64,000 bases of DNA, from NCBI RefSeq assembly GCF_021044775.1, contig NZ_JAJNOQ010000007.1:97475-161474 (forward strand). Direction: 5' to 3'. The notes under the pieces are model-generated. The model searched no databases and had not been told where the DNA came from. It saw nothing but the letters and a program-made list of their open reading frames with translations. Below, piece by piece: positions 25,284 to 33,370 of the stretch; position 1 is the stretch's first letter; each line of letters opens with the position of its first letter. Source of the stretch: Paraeggerthella hominis. GTDB taxonomy: Bacteria > Actinomycetota > Coriobacteriia > Coriobacteriales > Eggerthellaceae. A program made the position numbers and the translations under genes.

Positions 25284-26603
25284 CTATTCCGCGTCGGCTG
25301 CAGGGGCCGGCTGTGCGGCGGCCGGCTGCTCCACGTTCACGATAGCGTGCTCGAGAAGCCAGCGATTGGCCTTCATGCGCTCGGCAGCTTCACGCAGAGC
25401 GAAGCCGCGACCGCTCTCCTCCATTTCGCGACGGGCGGCCTTCGGATTCTGCGGGTTCATCTGACGACAAGCCGCCTCGATGTCCTCGTCGGTCAGCGTC
25501 ATCTTTTCATGGCGGAACAAAGCGTCAAGAGCGTAGCCCTGCACGAGCATTTCGCGCGTCTGCATCATGGTCATCATGCCGAACTGCTGCTCGCCGCCCT
25601 GGCTTTCCACGAACTGGTCAAGCGGAATGCCCTGCTGCTGAAGCTGGCCGCGCAGGTTGGACATGAGCGTGGAGCGCATGGACTCGTACACTTCGTCGGC
25701 AATGCGGCCCTGGAAGCGCTTGCCCAGCTCTGCCGCGGCCATCTGCATCTTGAACCCTTCGTACTGCGCCATGTAATCGGCGTGAATGCGATCAGCGATG
25801 CCCCCGCGCAAAGCTGCAGCGTTGCGGTACATGGGCATGTTCTTCTCCACCCATGCGTCGTCGATCTCCGGCACGATCTTTTTCTGGATCTCTTTGATCG
25901 TCACCGTGCAGTCCATCGTCTCGACCTGCTCGCCTACGCCGGTGGGGAATTCGAACGAGAACGACTTGGTCTCCCCCACCTCCATGCCCATGAGGTTGCT
26001 CTCGAACGCCTCGGGCATCAAGCCCATCCCCATCAGGTACGTACGGCCGTCGGTCGACAGGTTCTCTATGCGCTCGCCGCCCTGGAACGCCTCGAGCGCC
26101 AGCATCATGCTGTCGCCGGCGCCTACGGGATGGGGCTCGTCGGTCACGAACTCCGCGTAGCTCTCGGCCATCTGCGCAATCTGCGCGTCAACTTCGGATT
26201 CGGGAACTTCCAGCGGCGGAACGGTGATGGTCACCTGATCGTACGAGGTCAGCTCGTACTCCGGCTTAGGAGCAACGCGCAGCTCGAACGAGAACGTCTG
26301 GCCCCGCTTGAGCGGCTCTTTTGCTTTCGGCTGAGGCGGATACGCCGGCATGATGTTGCGCTTGTCGATCGCGAACGGCACCAGATACTCGATAGCCTGC
26401 TGCTGCACGATAGCGTCAAGATCCTTGATGCCCATCTGCTCCTCGACGGCCTGCGCCACCGGCTTGCCCGGCTGAGCCTGAATCCCCATCTGCTGGGCGA
26501 AACCGTACTGGGCCATGGTAAGCGCATGGCTCACTTCCGCCGTGGAAACAACGGCGTCGAGCAGGATAAGCCCGTCTTCGAGCTTCTTCTCAGTTACCTT
26601 CAT
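25284..26603 (-). CDS. tig: Trigger factor-like chaperone with atypical ribosome-binding loop
   Basis: 439 aa. Overall organisation matches trigger factor: N-domain (1-110), FKBP-type PPIase region (about 150-235; GAGDSMMLALEAF..., GMEVGETKSFSFEFP) and a long helical C-domain (QYEGFKMQMAAAELGKRFQG...). The conserved ribosome-docking signature GFRxGKxP is not present: residues 30-50 read MAQYGFAQQMGIQAQPGKPVA. The protein ends in an Ala/Pro-rich tail. It may therefore bind ribosomes differently or act as a free chaperone. It follows the FtsX-like gene after 46 bp. Confidence 0.85.
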   Translation of the reverse strand: MKVTEKKLEDGLILLDAVVSTAEVSHALTMAQYGFAQQMGIQAQPGKPVAQAVEEQMGIKDLDAIVQQQAIEYLVPFAIDKRNIMPAYPPQPKAKEPLKRGQTFSFELRVAPKPEYELTSYDQVTITVPPLEVPESEVDAQIAQMAESYAEFVTDEPHPVGAGDSMMLALEAFQGGERIENLSTDGRTYLMGMGLMPEAFESNLMGMEVGETKSFSFEFPTGVGEQVETMDCTVTIKEIQKKIVPEIDDAWVEKNMPMYRNAAALRGGIADRIHADYMAQYEGFKMQMAAAELGKRFQGRIADEVYESMRSTLMSNLRGQLQQQGIPLDQFVESQGGEQQFGMMTMMQTREMLVQGYALDALFRHEKMTLTDEDIEAACRQMNPQNPKAARREMEESGRGFALREAAERMKANRWLLEHAIVNVEQPAAAQPAPAADAE

Positions 26604-26649
26604 AAGGGGTCCCCTTCTGTAGCGATCGTCAATGGGTTATTGTAGCGCA

Positions 26650-29600
26650 TTACTCGTTGGACTTGAGGCTTTCGACCATGTCGATGCGAGCTAGTTTGCC
26701 GCGCATAGCCAGCATGACCAGCAACGTGAACAGCATGGTGAGCAAAAACGCCCACAAGAAGCTCAGCGCATGGATGGTGCGCCCGAACATCACCTGGTCC
26801 ACCTCGGCCGTCACCACGACGAAGCCCTCCATCCACACGCCGAGCACCAAGCCGACCGCGCAGCCGATGGCGGCCAGCAAAAACGTCTCGCGGAAGATGT
26901 AGGCGTTCATTTCGCGCGGGGTGAATCCGAGCACTTTGAGCGTGGCGATCTCTCGCATGCGCTCGGTGATGTTGATGTTCGTGAGGTTGTACAGCACGAT
27001 GAACGCCAACGCGGCGGCGGCCACCACCAGCACCACGACGATCATGTTCACGCTCGAGAGCATGTCGTGGTACGCGTCGATGGTCTCGTCGTTGCTGGCC
27101 ACCGTCTTCACGCCGTCGGTCGCTTGCAGCGTTTCAACCAGGTCCGCGCGCGCCGAAGAATCCGTGGACGCGATGGTCAGAACCGTCGAGAACGCAGGGG
27201 CCTCCCCCGTCAGGCGCTCGTAGAGCTTCGGGCCCATGAACGCGTAGTTGTACACGTAGTTTTCCACCACGCCGGTAACCGTAGCCTCGTACGACGTGTT
27301 GGTAGCGTTGCCGATGGCGTCCTGCTCGGTCAGCGTGACCGTATCGCCCACCGAAACCCCCAGTTCGCCCGCCAGCTTCTCGGCCAGCAGCAAGCCGTCG
27401 TCGGCAAGCTCGACCGGATGATGGCCCACGCGCGTGCGCAGATCGAAGAACTGCCGGAACGAGCCCGGATCTTGAGGGACTACCAGCTCTATGTGCGCGT
27501 CGGACTTACCGGGCCCGCTTGCCAACAGGTTTTGGCGGTTCACCGCAGTGTGCCCGCTTGCCAAGCGCGAATCGTCCAGCACGGTGTCTACGGTCTGGCG
27601 GCTTTCCTTCGACGCGTCGTCATCGAGCGTGATGGTCACGTTGTACTTGGTCAGATCGCGGAACTGCTTGTCGATGATGTCGTTGATGGCATCGGACAAG
27701 CCCAGGCCCGTCAACAGGAGCGCCGTGCATCCCGCAATACCGATCACCGTCATGATGAAGCGTTTCTTGTAGCGAAAAAGGTTGCGGAACGTCACCTTCC
27801 ACGTAAACGAAAGGCGCTTCCACAGCGGAGTCGCCCGTTCGAGCAGGATGCGCTTGCCGGCCTTCGGAGCGCGCGGCAACATGAGCAAAGCAGGGCGCTC
27901 GCGCAGCGTCGCGGCCGCAGCCGCCAGCGTAGCCAGCAGCGTGACTCCAACGCCCATGCCGGCGGACAGCAGCGCGAAGAAGGGGTCGATCGGAAGCGGG
28001 AACGGCAGGTTGGGCACGAAGTAGATGATGCCGTAAGCCCTCATGATGACCGCCGGCAGCACCTGCGACAGCACCGCGATGCCCACGAGGCTGCCCGCGC
28101 CGCTGGCCACCGCCGCATAGACCAGGTACTTCCCCGCGATTCGCGTTCGCCGGTACCCCAGCGCCTTGAACGTGCCGATCAGCGCGCGCTCCTCCTCCAC
28201 CATGCGCGTCATGGTGGTAAGGGCCACCAGCGCAGCCACCAAGAAGAAGATGAAGGGGAACACCTGCGCGATGCTGTCCACGCGGTTCGCGTCGGCTTCG
28301 AAGCTGGCAACGCCGTAGTTCGCGTCGCGATCCATGACCATCCACTCGGGAGCAGCCAGGTCGTCGATCTGCTTTTGGGCCTTGTTCAGCTGGCTCTCGG
28401 CATCGGCCAGCTTGTCGCTCACCTCGGTTTTCTGTCGTTCGTACTCGGCAAGGCCGCTCTGGTAATCAGCTTTGCCCTGCTCAAGCTGGCTGCGACCGCT
28501 TTTCAGCTGGGCGGCAGCCGCCTCAAGCTGCCGCTGCGCAGCGGCTATCTGGGCATCCGCCTGCACGCGAGCGGCTGACAGCTCCGATCGCGCCTGATCG
28601 AGCTGCTGCACGCTTGCGTCGAACTGCGCTTTTTGCTGGTCGAAAGAGGCTTGCTGCCCCGCAAGAACCGATTGCGCGGCGTCGACCTGGCGCTGCTGCG
28701 CCTCAAGCTGCTCGCGCGCCTGATCGAGCGCGGGCTTCTGCGCGTTCAAGGCGTCGAGCGTGGCCTGGGCGCTTGCAAGCGCCGTCTGGGCGGCTGCCTT
28801 TTCAGCCTGAAGCTTCTCGATTTCGACCGGATCGGTTGCGGTCTGCAGCTGTTCCTCCAGGAAGGCGATGCGGGCGTTCAGGTCGGCGATCGACTGCTCG
28901 GCCTGATGCACGCCCGCATCGAGCGCGTCGGACTGCTGCTGCCACCGAGCCCGTGCGTCAGCCAGCGCATCCGCGCCCTGCTGCCACTGGGCCCACGCAT
29001 CCTGCAGCTGCGCAGACGCCGCCTCGATGCGCGGGCGAGCTTCGTCAACCTGCGCTTGGCCGTCGGCTATCTGCTGCTCGGCGCTCGAAAGCTGCTGCCG
29101 CGCGTGCTCTTGCTGTTCGGCAAGCTGCGCCGCGCCGCGATCGTACTCGACCTGACCGTCGGAAAGCTGCTGCTCGCTTTGGGCGATGGTCGCAGCCGCG
29201 TCGTCGAGCTGCTGCTTCGCCTGGTCAAGCTGCGATTGCGCTTCCGTCTTCTGCGATCCGTATTCCGCGCGCTTCTGATCGAGCTGCTTCTGAGCTTCCT
29301 CCTTCAGGCCGTCCACGCGCGCCTGCTCGCGCTCAGGGGCTATCTCCTTGATGCGATCCTCCACCGCGGCCACGCGCGCGTCGTACGCCTTGCTCGAGGC
29401 ACGCTCGTCCGCGGCGCCCTTTACGGTGACGAACGCTTCCGTAAAGGGGAGGTCCGCCGAGAAATCGCTTTCCGGAACGTACATGAACTGCTGAATGGAG
29501 CCGGTTCCCAGCGTGGTCGAGCCCATGCTCGACGACGTGGCGTAGTACGGAGCGTTCACGAGTCCGACCACTTTGTACGTACGCGTTGCCAAAGTCTCGT

Positions 29601-30129
29601 CCACGTTTTGAACGCCCTCGACAACGGTAACGGTATCGCCGACGCGCACGCCCGAGTTCACCACAAGGTTTGCCGACAGCACGCACTCGCCCGCGCGTTC
29701 CGGCCACGAGCCCTCCACCAGGATGGGACGGTTGAGGTAGTCGGGATCGTCAGAGCGCGCATGCACGCCGTCGGACGTGTCGCTTTCGGACGCGGACGCA
29801 GGCAGCGAATGCACGCGCGTAGCGTATTGCTCGTCGCCAACGCGAACCATGACGTCGGTTTCGTGCGCGGGCATGACGGACTCCACGCCGTCCACCTGGC
29901 GCAACGCGGCGATGTCGGCATCGGTGAGGCCCAGCGTCGAGAGAACGCGCACGTCCATCAACGTCGTGCCGTCGAAGAACTCGTCGGCAGCCAGCTTCAT
30001 GTCCGGAGCCGTCATGCGAAGGCCGGCGTAGAACCCCGTCCCTAAGGCCACGATTGCCGCAATGGCCAAAAAGCGCCCGAGCGAATGGGTGATCGAGCGA
30101 ACCGTTTCTTTAGCGAACGCGCTTTTCAT
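26650..30129 (-). CDS. MacB/FtsX-type ABC permease with long coiled coil
   Basis: 1159 aa. A first membrane helix (about 17-37) is followed by a MacB-like extracytoplasmic domain (to about 270), then a Gln/Ala-rich coiled coil (about 275-600; repeated QLDQA-type heptads). FtsX block 1 follows (about 635-760, three helices, FFLVAALVALTTMTRMVEEERALIGTFKALGYR), a second single helix (IMTVIGIAGCTALLLTGLGL) with another extracytoplasmic domain, and C-terminal FtsX block 2 (about 1030-1150). This fused two-block design belongs to MacB-like exporters/mechanotransmission complexes. It pairs with the ATPase gene 10 bp upstream. Substrate unknown; peptide or lipid export or peptidoglycan-hydrolase control are possible. 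Confidence 0.85.
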   Translation of the reverse strand: MKSAFAKETVRSITHSLGRFLAIAAIVALGTGFYAGLRMTAPDMKLAADEFFDGTTLMDVRVLSTLGLTDADIAALRQVDGVESVMPAHETDVMVRVGDEQYATRVHSLPASASESDTSDGVHARSDDPDYLNRPILVEGSWPERAGECVLSANLVVNSGVRVGDTVTVVEGVQNVDETLATRTYKVVGLVNAPYYATSSSMGSTTLGTGSIQQFMYVPESDFSADLPFTEAFVTVKGAADERASSKAYDARVAAVEDRIKEIAPEREQARVDGLKEEAQKQLDQKRAEYGSQKTEAQSQLDQAKQQLDDAAATIAQSEQQLSDGQVEYDRGAAQLAEQQEHARQQLSSAEQQIADGQAQVDEARPRIEAASAQLQDAWAQWQQGADALADARARWQQQSDALDAGVHQAEQSIADLNARIAFLEEQLQTATDPVEIEKLQAEKAAAQTALASAQATLDALNAQKPALDQAREQLEAQQRQVDAAQSVLAGQQASFDQQKAQFDASVQQLDQARSELSAARVQADAQIAAAQRQLEAAAAQLKSGRSQLEQGKADYQSGLAEYERQKTEVSDKLADAESQLNKAQKQIDDLAAPEWMVMDRDANYGVASFEADANRVDSIAQVFPFIFFLVAALVALTTMTRMVEEERALIGTFKALGYRRTRIAGKYLVYAAVASGAGSLVGIAVLSQVLPAVIMRAYGIIYFVPNLPFPLPIDPFFALLSAGMGVGVTLLATLAAAAATLRERPALLMLPRAPKAGKRILLERATPLWKRLSFTWKVTFRNLFRYKKRFIMTVIGIAGCTALLLTGLGLSDAINDIIDKQFRDLTKYNVTITLDDDASKESRQTVDTVLDDSRLASGHTAVNRQNLLASGPGKSDAHIELVVPQDPGSFRQFFDLRTRVGHHPVELADDGLLLAEKLAGELGVSVGDTVTLTEQDAIGNATNTSYEATVTGVVENYVYNYAFMGPKLYERLTGEAPAFSTVLTIASTDSSARADLVETLQATDGVKTVASNDETIDAYHDMLSSVNMIVVVLVVAAAALAFIVLYNLTNINITERMREIATLKVLGFTPREMNAYIFRETFLLAAIGCAVGLVLGVWMEGFVVVTAEVDQVMFGRTIHALSFLWAFLLTMLFTLLVMLAMRGKLARIDMVESLKSNE

Positions 30130-30139
30130 AACGAACCGA

Positions 30140-30841
30140 CTACCACTCGAGGCATTCGGCGGATACGGGCGATTCGTTCACCTGCGCGCTGGCTACGCGA
30201 CCCTCGCGGATATGGATGACGCGATCAGCGATGCTGGTGAACGCCGAGTTATGTGTGATGAGCACGACGGTTTTGCCGGTGTTGTAGCACGTGTCCTGCA
30301 GCAGCCTCAGAATAGCCTTGCCCGTTTGATAGTCGAGCGCCCCCGTGGGCTCGTCGCACAAAAGCAGCTTCGGGTTCTTCGCCAGGGCGCGCGCGATGGC
30401 CACGCGCTGCTGTTCGCCACCGGAAAGCTGCGCCGGAAAGTTGTCCAATCGATGCCCCAGCCCCACCTGCGCAAGCACCGTAGCCGCGTCAAGCGGATCC
30501 TTGCAAATCTGGCTAGCAAGCTCCACGTTTTCAAGTGCCGTCAGGTTTTGCACCAGGTTGTAGAATTGGAACACGAAGCCGATGTCGTAACGCCGATAGT
30601 ACGTGAGTTCCTTTTCGGAGAAGGCGCTGATCTCGCGGCCGTCCAGCATGATGGTGCCCGACGAGCACCCGTCCATGCCACCGAGCATGTTCAAAAGCGT
30701 CGTCTTACCGGCGCCGGAAGGACCGACCACCACCACAAGCTCACCGCGTTCGATGTCGAAGGTCATGCCGTCGACGGCAGCCACTTCGACCTCGCCCATG
30801 CGGTACACCTTGCGCACATCGCGAAACTCAACGAATGCCAC
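30140..30841 (-). CDS. ABC ATPase of a MacB/LolD-type exporter
   Basis: 233 aa starting at GTG 30841. Walker A GPSGAGKTT, the MacB-family LNMLGGMDGCSSGTIMLDG segment, Q-loop VFQFYNLVQNLTALENV, signature LSGGEQQRVAIARAL, Walker B LLLCDEPTGALD and H-loop LITHNS are all present. The LNMLGG and FYNLVQNLTA motifs are typical of the MacB/LolD/FtsE class that works with FtsX-fold permeases, as encoded next. Confidence 0.92.
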   Translation of the reverse strand: MAFVEFRDVRKVYRMGEVEVAAVDGMTFDIERGELVVVVGPSGAGKTTLLNMLGGMDGCSSGTIMLDGREISAFSEKELTYYRRYDIGFVFQFYNLVQNLTALENVELASQICKDPLDAATVLAQVGLGHRLDNFPAQLSGGEQQRVAIARALAKNPKLLLCDEPTGALDYQTGKAILRLLQDTCYNTGKTVVLITHNSAFTSIADRVIHIREGRVASAQVNESPVSAECLEW

Positions 30842-31396
30842 GGCGGCCCCTTCCCTTGCGATTGTTCCGGACCCTCACGATACACCAACGACCCTGCCCG
30901 TACCAGCTGCGGGCGCGCTTCCGAACCAATTCGACAACCACACGGCACCCTGCGCGCCCTGCGCGCAGCGCGGGCGGGCAAGTAGAAGAGCCGGAGCAGG
31001 TGGCATGTCGAGGCGCAAGGTGCGGACGGGCGCTAGCGACGCTGTCCAGGCGGCAGGACGGGCGCAGGCGAAATGCGGGAAGGGAGGGGCAGGCGCGTAG
31101 CGGCGCAGGCAACCCGATCGGCAAGCCAACAGCGCACGTCCTGCCGTCAGGGCCGCCTCCCCTCGAGCAGACGAACGCCCCGAACAAGGGAACCGTAGAG
31201 CGCTCAGGAAGCAGGAAGCCGAACCGCCGATATCAACGTCGGGCATCGTCGGCGCCGGGCGTCGCCCGAAAGCAACTCACGATGCGAGCGCGAAGCGCGC
31301 CGCCCGGCCGGGATCGAAAAGATCCAGGCTGCCGTATCTTTCGCTCGTGCCGCCCGACCGGGATCGCCAAGGCGGCGGCCGCCCTGTCTCTCGCAT
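30842..31396. other. 555-bp non-coding gap with a direct repeat
   Basis: No convincing gene. An 18-bp direct repeat (GCCGCCCGGCCGGGATCG at 31300-31317; one mismatch at 31350-31367) is visible. The stretch joins the block holding the ABC exporter to the rplW terminator and probably contains the exporter promoter, which I could not pinpoint. Confidence 0.5.
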
Positions 31397-31428
31397 CTAA
31401 AAAAGCGCCCCGCGTGTGCGGGGCGCTT
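31397..31428 (-). terminator. Intrinsic terminator after rplW
   Basis: The stem AAAGCGCCCCGC / GCGGGGCGCTTT with a 4-nt GTGT loop is followed on the minus strand by a T run (TTTTTTAGA). It lies 25 bp after the rplW stop and shows that the rpsL-rplW transcript ends before rplB. Confidence 0.93.
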
Positions 31429-31453
31429 TCGGCAAACCGTATGGTGAAACGAC

Positions 31454-31738
31454 TTAGGAAGCGAACAGCTCGATGGTGTCGCCTTCCTTGAGCGTAACCA
31501 TGGCCTTCTTCCACGTGCGGGTCTTACCAAGCTGGTAACGCACGCGCTTCGGCTTCGACTTCACGTTCAAGGTGTTCACCTTGACCACCGTCACGTCGAA
31601 GATAGCCTCGATGGCCTGACGGATCTCGACCTTGTTGGAGTCCTTGGCCACCTCGAACGTGTAGGTGTTCTTCTCCATCTGGTCGTAGCTGTGCTCCGTG
31701 ATAACGGGGCGGATGATAACCTCGCGGGGATCCTTCAT
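31454..31738 (-). CDS. rplW: 50S ribosomal protein L23
   Basis: 94 aa, KDPREVIIRPVITEHSYDQMEKNTYTFEVAKDSNKVEIRQAIEAIFDVTVVKVNTLNVKSKPKR, ending KKAMVTLKEGDTIELF. It forms the main docking site for trigger factor and SRP at the tunnel exit. Its start overlaps the rplD stop by one base. It is the last gene of this transcript rather than leading into rplB. Confidence 0.97.
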   Translation of the reverse strand: MKDPREVIIRPVITEHSYDQMEKNTYTFEVAKDSNKVEIRQAIEAIFDVTVVKVNTLNVKSKPKRVRYQLGKTRTWKKAMVTLKEGDTIELFAS

Positions 31739-32361
31739 TATGCAAGCACCTCCTCGATGCGCTTCAGAGCGGCAGCCGTGAACACGATCGCCTTGTTGTC
31801 GATGATCTCGTACGTGTTAGCAGCGCCAACAGGCAGGATGTTCACCGTGGGGATGTTGCGGAACGACAGGTAGGCGTTCACGTCGTCATCGGAGATCACG
31901 ATGGTCGTGCGACCCTCAAGCCCGAAGGCCTTCAGGATGGCAACGGCGTCCTTGGTGCAGGGCTTCTCGAAGTTGAAGCCGTCGATCACGTGCAGCTCGC
32001 CGTCGGCCAGCTTGGCGGACAGCGCGGAACGCATCGCCAGCTTGACCTCCTTGTTGTTCACGCGGAAGGCGTAGCTGCGGGGATGCGGACCGAACACGGT
32101 ACCGCCGCCAGCCCACTGAGGAGCGCGGATGGTACCCTGACGGGCGCGACCGGTGCCCTTCTGGCGCCACGGCTTCTTGCCGCCGCCGCGGACCTCGCCA
32201 CGGGTCTTCGTGTCATGCGTACCCTGGCGCCAGGACGCACGCTGAGCGCGCACAACCTGGTGCATGACGGGCACGTTCGGCTCGATGCCGAACACGGAGG
32301 GGGCCAGGTCGGCAGAACCGGCCTTGTTCCCCTTCGCGTCTTTGATGTCGATAGTCGTCAT
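31738..32361 (-). CDS. rplD: 50S ribosomal protein L4
   Basis: 207 aa from ATG 32361 (MTTIDIKDAKGNKAG). The tunnel-lining loop is recognisable in QRASWRQGTHDTKTRGEVRGGGKKPWRQKGTGRARQGTIRAPQWAGGGTVFGP. In E. coli L4 represses the S10 operon; here the operon it could regulate would stop at rplW. Confidence 0.97.
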   Translation of the reverse strand: MTTIDIKDAKGNKAGSADLAPSVFGIEPNVPVMHQVVRAQRASWRQGTHDTKTRGEVRGGGKKPWRQKGTGRARQGTIRAPQWAGGGTVFGPHPRSYAFRVNNKEVKLAMRSALSAKLADGELHVIDGFNFEKPCTKDAVAILKAFGLEGRTTIVISDDDVNAYLSFRNIPTVNILPVGAANTYEIIDNKAIVFTAAALKRIEEVLA

Positions 32362-32392
32362 GTTGTTCAAGCTCCTTATTTCAATTCGCGCT

Positions 32393-33013
32393 CTACGCCA
32401 TGCGGACGCGAACGATGCCGTTCTTGCTGCCGGGGATGGCACCCTTCACGAGGATCAGGTTCTGCTCCTCGTCGATGCGCACCACTTCGAGGTTCCGCAC
32501 GGTGACGGTGTCGACGCCCATGTGACCCGGGAGCTTGAGCCCCTTGAACACGCGGGACGGCGTAGCGCACTGGCCGACCGAACCCGGAGCGCGATGGAAG
32601 TGCGCACCATGGCCGCCCGGACCGCCGCGGAAGCCCCAGCGCTTCATAACGCCGGCGAAGCCCTTACCCTTGGACGTACCCGTGACGTCGACCTTCTTCG
32701 TCTCGGCGAAAGCGGCAACCGTCTGCTCGTCGCCCACCTTGTACTCGCCGGCGTTCTCGACGCGAACCTCGCGCAGGTAGCGCGTGGGCTCCGTGCCCTG
32801 CTTGGCGAAGTGGCCAGCCATAGGCTTGTTGACCTTCTTCTCCTTGATGGTGCCGAAGCCCAGCTGCACAGCTTCGTAGCCGTCGCTGTCCTTCGTCTTC
32901 ACCTGGCACACCTTGTTCGGCTCAGCCTGGATCACGGTCACGGGGATGACGCGGTCGTCCTCGCCGAAGATCTGGGTCATGCCGATTTTTTTACCATAGA
33001 TGGCGTTGATCAT
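32393..33013 (-). CDS. rplC: 50S ribosomal protein L3
   Basis: 206 aa. Start taken at ATG 33013 (MINAIYGKKIGMTQIF), nine bases after GGGGG; the ATG at 33022 is too close to that site. The L3 signature GFAGVMKRWGFRGGPGGHGAHFHRAPGSVG is intact. It reaches the peptidyltransferase centre. Confidence 0.97.
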   Translation of the reverse strand: MINAIYGKKIGMTQIFGEDDRVIPVTVIQAEPNKVCQVKTKDSDGYEAVQLGFGTIKEKKVNKPMAGHFAKQGTEPTRYLREVRVENAGEYKVGDEQTVAAFAETKKVDVTGTSKGKGFAGVMKRWGFRGGPGGHGAHFHRAPGSVGQCATPSRVFKGLKLPGHMGVDTVTVRNLEVVRIDEEQNLILVKGAIPGSKNGIVRVRMA

Positions 33014-33028
33014 ATCGCACATCCCCCT

Positions 33029-33337
33029 TTACAGCTTGATCTCGATGTCGACGCCGGCGGGGAGATCGAGACGCATCAGGGAATCGACCGTGTTGGGGGT
33101 CGGCTCCAGGATGTCGATCAGGCGCTTGTGCGTGCGCATCTCGAACTGCTCGCGCGAATCTTTGTCGACGTGCGGGCCCTTGACGACGCAGTACAGGTTG
33201 CGCTCCGTCGGCAGCGGAATGGGACCGGATACTTTGGCACCCGTCTTCTGCGCGGTATCGACGATGAGCTTCGTGGACTGATCCACGATCTCATGATCGT
33301 ACCCCTTCAAGCGGATGCGAATCTTCTGATTAGCCAC
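33029..33337 (-). CDS. rpsJ: 30S ribosomal protein S10
   Basis: 102 aa beginning with GTG 33337 (MANQKIRIRLKGYDHEIVDQSTKLIVDTAQKTGAKVSGPIPLPTE). GGAGG is eight bases upstream. It also serves as NusE in antitermination complexes. It directly follows fusA (33-bp gap); no tuf gene lies between as it does in many bacteria. Confidence 0.97.
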   Translation of the reverse strand: MANQKIRIRLKGYDHEIVDQSTKLIVDTAQKTGAKVSGPIPLPTERNLYCVVKGPHVDKDSREQFEMRTHKRLIDILEPTPNTVDSLMRLDLPAGVDIEIKL

Positions 33338-33370
33338 TTACTTTACCTCCGTTATGCTCGCGCGCACGCC

